DNA of 54,023 bases from Thermoplasmata archaeon. GTDB lineage: Archaea > Thermoplasmatota > Thermoplasmata > Thermoplasmatales > Thermoplasmataceae. Positions 51,240-54,023 of this stretch are shown piece by piece. Below the pieces are notes generated by a model, which saw nothing but the letters and a program-made list of their open reading frames with translations, was not told where the DNA came from and did not search any database. Position numbers and translations under genes: made by a program. Numbering within the stretch: position 1 is the first letter of the stretch; each line of letters starts with the position of its first letter. Where the stretch lies: assembly GCA_021803655.1 (NCBI GenBank), contig JAJZLK010000049.1, forward strand, positions 1 through 54,023. The letters run 5' to 3'.

Positions 51240-52178
51240 TCAGGCCACAGAAGTTTCCGGAAGGCTGTGCCTCCTGAAGTAATCCGCAGCGAATTGCGCA
51301 AAATCCACAACGTCCCTGTCATCTCTATTTGTGTAAGAGACGTACACTTTTCTCTTTGAATGCGGGCTGTTGATGTTCAGCACCTTGACAAGATTCATGC
51401 TTGTGGCAACGGTTGTCTGCATCCTTGAAACAATGCTGATACCCATGTTCTTGTGCACGGCCATTATCACTGAGGAGGCATTGTCCATGACGCCCTTCAC
51501 CTTGAGGTCATTATCGCTCAGCCCGGCATTGTACAGCATATCCATGACTGCACGCTGAACACCGCTGCTCTTTCTTCTTGCTATGTAGTCATACTGAACT
51601 ATCTGTTCCGGTTTAACGCTTTGAAACTCCGCCAGCGGGTGATCCCATGGCACGATCAGCACAAGCTCATCTTCGCCCAGCGCCTTGACCTCGAAGACGT
51701 TCCGATCGTACATCCCTTCGCTGATCCATCCTATGAATATGAGATCAACAATTCCAACTTTGAGGTTTTCAAGGGACTTCAGCGTCTCATTTATGTCTAT
51801 GTTGAAGTCAATGTCAGGATGTGCCATCCTGTACTCCGTTATTATCCCGGGGAACATTGAGAGGAACGTTGATTCCCCGGCAGATATCCTTATCTTCCTG
51901 ATATTGTCCTGCCCACCCAGAAAGTTTTCTATTTCCCTGAGGTGTTCAAAAAGTTTCTTTACGCTCCCGTAGAGAAATTCCCCCTTTGGAGTCAATTCGA
52001 CTGACCACCCGTTTCTGTAAAACAGTTTCTGTTTGTACCGAGTTTCAAGATTCCTGATCCTGATGCTTACCGATGACTGGGAGATACCAAGTGTTATTGC
52101 ACCCTTGCTGAACGAGAGCGCCGATGCCACAGCATAAAAAGTTTCAAGTTCTTTCAGGTCTGGAAATTTGGACACCAT
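51240..52178 (-). CDS. LysR-family transcriptional regulator
   Basis: 312 residues. N-terminal winged helix (LETFYAVASALSFSKGAITL, then GISQSSVSIRIRNLE) and a two-lobed substrate-binding domain. Probably the TcuR-like activator of the adjacent tcu-type genes with the tricarboxylate as inducer; this is inferred from position. A minus-strand ATTTAAAT at 52197-52204 lies 23 bp before ATG 52178, so leaderless. Confidence 0.87.
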   Translation of the reverse strand: MVSKFPDLKELETFYAVASALSFSKGAITLGISQSSVSIRIRNLETRYKQKLFYRNGWSVELTPKGEFLYGSVKKLFEHLREIENFLGGQDNIRKIRISAGESTFLSMFPGIITEYRMAHPDIDFNIDINETLKSLENLKVGIVDLIFIGWISEGMYDRNVFEVKALGEDELVLIVPWDHPLAEFQSVKPEQIVQYDYIARRKSSGVQRAVMDMLYNAGLSDNDLKVKGVMDNASSVIMAVHKNMGISIVSRMQTTVATSMNLVKVLNINSPHSKRKVYVSYTNRDDRDVVDFAQFAADYFRRHSLPETSVA

Positions 52179-52263
52179 TTAATACAGCAGTAGCAGATTT
52201 AAATCAGTATTATAGTTTTTCCCACAACAGTGGAACCGGGTGAAAGCAGGATATCGAATGATA

Positions 52264-53403
52264 TCAACTGCTTTCGGCTCCGGGTGCCGGCATTTTCACC
52301 CCGATTCCTCCTGCTTCGAGATTGTTCTTCAGAAGCGAAAGATACCTGAAGATTATGTGGTTCATTTTCCCGAATGGTACCATGGCAAACAGCGTACCTA
52401 CCAGGGAAAGGTGAATGACCAGTATCAGTCCCATAAACGAAGTCGCCCTGATGGCCAGTGTTGCCAGCCCGGTTATGGATATTAGTACCAGCAGGTATAT
52501 GACGAGATAGTCTGCCTTGAGCATCCTGTTGTCAGCCTTCTGCTTGTCGGATATGCGTTTCATGTAAAGGAACCCGGATCCTCCGATGATCATCAGTGCA
52601 CCACCAAGCACACCGAAAAATACAGGTCCGGAGATATATGAGTAAGGAGGGTTTACCCCTATGAACCGCTGGAGATACGCCGCTATCATAGTTGCGATAA
52701 ACGCGGAGATGAACCCGAAGAACATGGCACCATGGAAGAACATCCTGGTCCTTGTACCCGTCTCCCTGGGGTAGTCGCATCCCAGTTCGCCGGCCTTGAA
52801 CCACTTGTGCGAGAAGACCTCGTACATTGAGATCACATTGGCCCGGATGTTGAAGAGATGCCGTTTCCTGCCTCCGATGCTCTTCCAGTAACTGAGTCCC
52901 TGTATGATCCACATTCCAAGGATGTAGAATCCAAGCGCAAGGCCGGCGTCATCCATTATGTTGTACGGGATCACGTCGTAGAAGGTTGAATGATACGAGA
53001 AGAGGCTGAGGTAGCCGTTAGTGGAAATCGCAATGGCTCCCAGGACCATGAGAGATGCAAGGAAGACTATTGCCCCTGAGAGATAGCTTCTGTTCATTAT
53101 CCCGCTGGCAGCCTTTGGCCACGTATTTTCGGAGTGAATCTGGTACCTTATGGTGCTATTGAGTTTCGGTATGTTCAGCCCGAACTCATGGGGTTCGCTG
53201 TAAGGACATGCATAGAAGCAGTCCCTGCAGTCATGGCACAGGTATGAGAAGAACTTGATGTCCCCTGCATCGAAGAAGTTCCTGCGTTCCATTGCATCCC
53301 AGACGGGACAGAACCCCTCGCAGTGCCTGCATGCGTTGCATATCCTGTACTGGCGTTCCGATTCTTCTATATTCCTGATGAATGATGTCACTGCCTCAGA
53401 CAC
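52264..53403 (-). CDS. tcuB: TcuB-like iron-sulfur membrane oxidoreductase
   Basis: 379 residues. Two ferredoxin-type cluster motifs near the N-terminus, CNACRHCEGFCP and CHDCRDCFYACP, then about six membrane helices. This is the layout of CitB/TcuB, which takes electrons from TcuA-bound FADH2 to the quinone pool. Overlaps the tcuA end by eight bases, so the two are co-translated. Confidence 0.88.
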   Translation of the reverse strand: MSEAVTSFIRNIEESERQYRICNACRHCEGFCPVWDAMERRNFFDAGDIKFFSYLCHDCRDCFYACPYSEPHEFGLNIPKLNSTIRYQIHSENTWPKAASGIMNRSYLSGAIVFLASLMVLGAIAISTNGYLSLFSYHSTFYDVIPYNIMDDAGLALGFYILGMWIIQGLSYWKSIGGRKRHLFNIRANVISMYEVFSHKWFKAGELGCDYPRETGTRTRMFFHGAMFFGFISAFIATMIAAYLQRFIGVNPPYSYISGPVFFGVLGGALMIIGGSGFLYMKRISDKQKADNRMLKADYLVIYLLVLISITGLATLAIRATSFMGLILVIHLSLVGTLFAMVPFGKMNHIIFRYLSLLKNNLEAGGIGVKMPAPGAESS

Positions 53404-54023
53404 TTTCCATTGCCTCCTTTCCTGCAGTTATTCCTGTTACAGTGCCTATTACAAGACCCGTTCCGCCCACGTATCCCCTGCCGTACACGTTGCCGGATGT
53501 CAATTCACCGGCTGCGAAAACGTTCTCCAGCACACCGCCATTCTTCTTGAGAACCTGCGATTTGTTGTTGATCTTCACGCTGAGAAAAGTGAAGGTTATT
53601 CCCGGAATGAGGGGCCATGCGTAATATGGGGGGCGATCGATCTTCCTGCTCCAGTTCGACTTCTTTGGATCGAGTCCAACTGTACTGCACGAATCAAGTT
53701 TCGAAAGATCGTACTTTGCATTTTCCGGAACGTGCTGGTTGAACTCCTTCACTGTCCTGACCAGAGCCGATGGCGATAACCCCAGCGTGACCGCAAGGTC
53801 TTCAAGCGTGTTCGCAGAGTACGGCTTATACATCGGCATAAGGGTTTCACCCAGCATCTTGCTGTCAATGATCACGTACGCCACCTGGTTGGGCTGTTCC
53901 CTTACCATGTGCCCCCAGAGGACGTACCTCTTTGTCCAGAGATCCTCCCCTTCATCGTAGAACCTCTCGCACTTGTTGTTGACCACTATCCCAAGGGGGA
54001 TAAGGTCAATTCTTGTAACGAAG
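53396..54023 (-). CDS. tcuA: TcuA-like FAD-dependent tricarballylate dehydrogenase, C-terminal part
   Basis: 208 residues up to the window edge, where the frame stays open, so the gene continues beyond 54023. Blocks RIDLIPLGIVVNNKCERFYD, LWTKRYVLWG and the closing FAD block FAAGELTSGNVYGRGY followed by GGTGLVIGTVTGITAGKEA match fumarate-reductase-like TcuA. The enzyme oxidises tricarballylate to cis-aconitate in Salmonella. An internal GTG at 53986 is not the start. Confidence 0.86.
   Translation of the reverse strand, partial: FVTRIDLIPLGIVVNNKCERFYDEGEDLWTKRYVLWGHMVREQPNQVAYVIIDSKMLGETLMPMYKPYSANTLEDLAVTLGLSPSALVRTVKEFNQHVPENAKYDLSKLDSCSTVGLDPKKSNWSRKIDRPPYYAWPLIPGITFTFLSVKINNKSQVLKKNGGVLENVFAAGELTSGNVYGRGYVGGTGLVIGTVTGITAGKEAMESV

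Overview
The window looks like the chromosome of a Thermoplasmata archaeon (Thermoplasmatales or a close relative). The evidence is eukaryote-type ribosomal proteins (L7Ae, S28e, L24e, S27ae, S24e, S3ae, L18e), aIF5B, RpoE/Spt4 and RpoN (Rpb10) subunits, NMD3, an intron-containing tRNA-Met, TATA boxes about 25 bp before many start codons (leaderless genes), large YVTN-type surface proteins and acid-heterotroph metabolism (acyl-CoA dehydrogenase, SCP2-type thiolase plus DUF35). No rRNA, CRISPR array or intact insertion sequence was seen.

Layout. 1-5059: a gene tail, then the translation operon L7Ae-S28e-L24e-ndk-aIF5B, a convergent cation exchanger and SAM decarboxylase. 5242-9629: a winged-helix regulator, a 1079-residue membrane protein with two P-loop NTPase modules (STAND-like, the strongest novelty candidate among single genes) and a 63-residue ORF. 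9694-17504: housekeeping metabolism (thiD, lipB, proline-type aldehyde dehydrogenase, glycosyltransferase, DUF35 protein and a thiolase without its usual nucleophilic Cys, NAD-binding epimerase). 17543-24372: tRNA-Gln, the S27ae-S24e-dephospho-CoA kinase-Spt4-RpoE operon, acyl-CoA dehydrogenase, NMD3, phosphatase, arginine deiminase, S3ae, tRNA-Met. 24589-33594: an accessory block with a NYN-domain protein, an ArsR-like regulator with a SHOCT-like tail, the dissimilatory sulfur operon aprB-aprA-sat-small protein-TauE exporter, and a SHOCT/bactofilin-like protein coupled to an MFS transporter. 33715-43522: secreted protein, very long Lhr helicase, FKBP, TrmJ, L18e-L13-S9-RpoN and tRNA-Pro. 43523-54023: a second accessory block with a 1350-residue YVTN propeller surface protein, a PqqC/TENA-like iron enzyme with a zinc-finger partner, and a tricarballylate-utilisation-like cluster (MFS, LysR, TcuB, TcuA).

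How genes work together. AprBA and Sat can run sulfite to sulfate with substrate-level ATP formation (or the reverse), and the TauE-family protein would move sulfite or a related anion. A near-identical 20-bp palindrome (CATGAAC-N6-GTTCATG) lies both over the promoter of the ArsR-like regulator next to aprB and upstream of the SHOCT/bactofilin-MFS pair on the far side of the sulfur operon, which suggests a small regulon. The tcu-like genes would import and dehydrogenate a tricarboxylate. A 47-bp copy of the tail of the tcu MFS gene sits just behind the stop of the giant surface protein, a scar of recombination in the block that follows tRNA-Pro.
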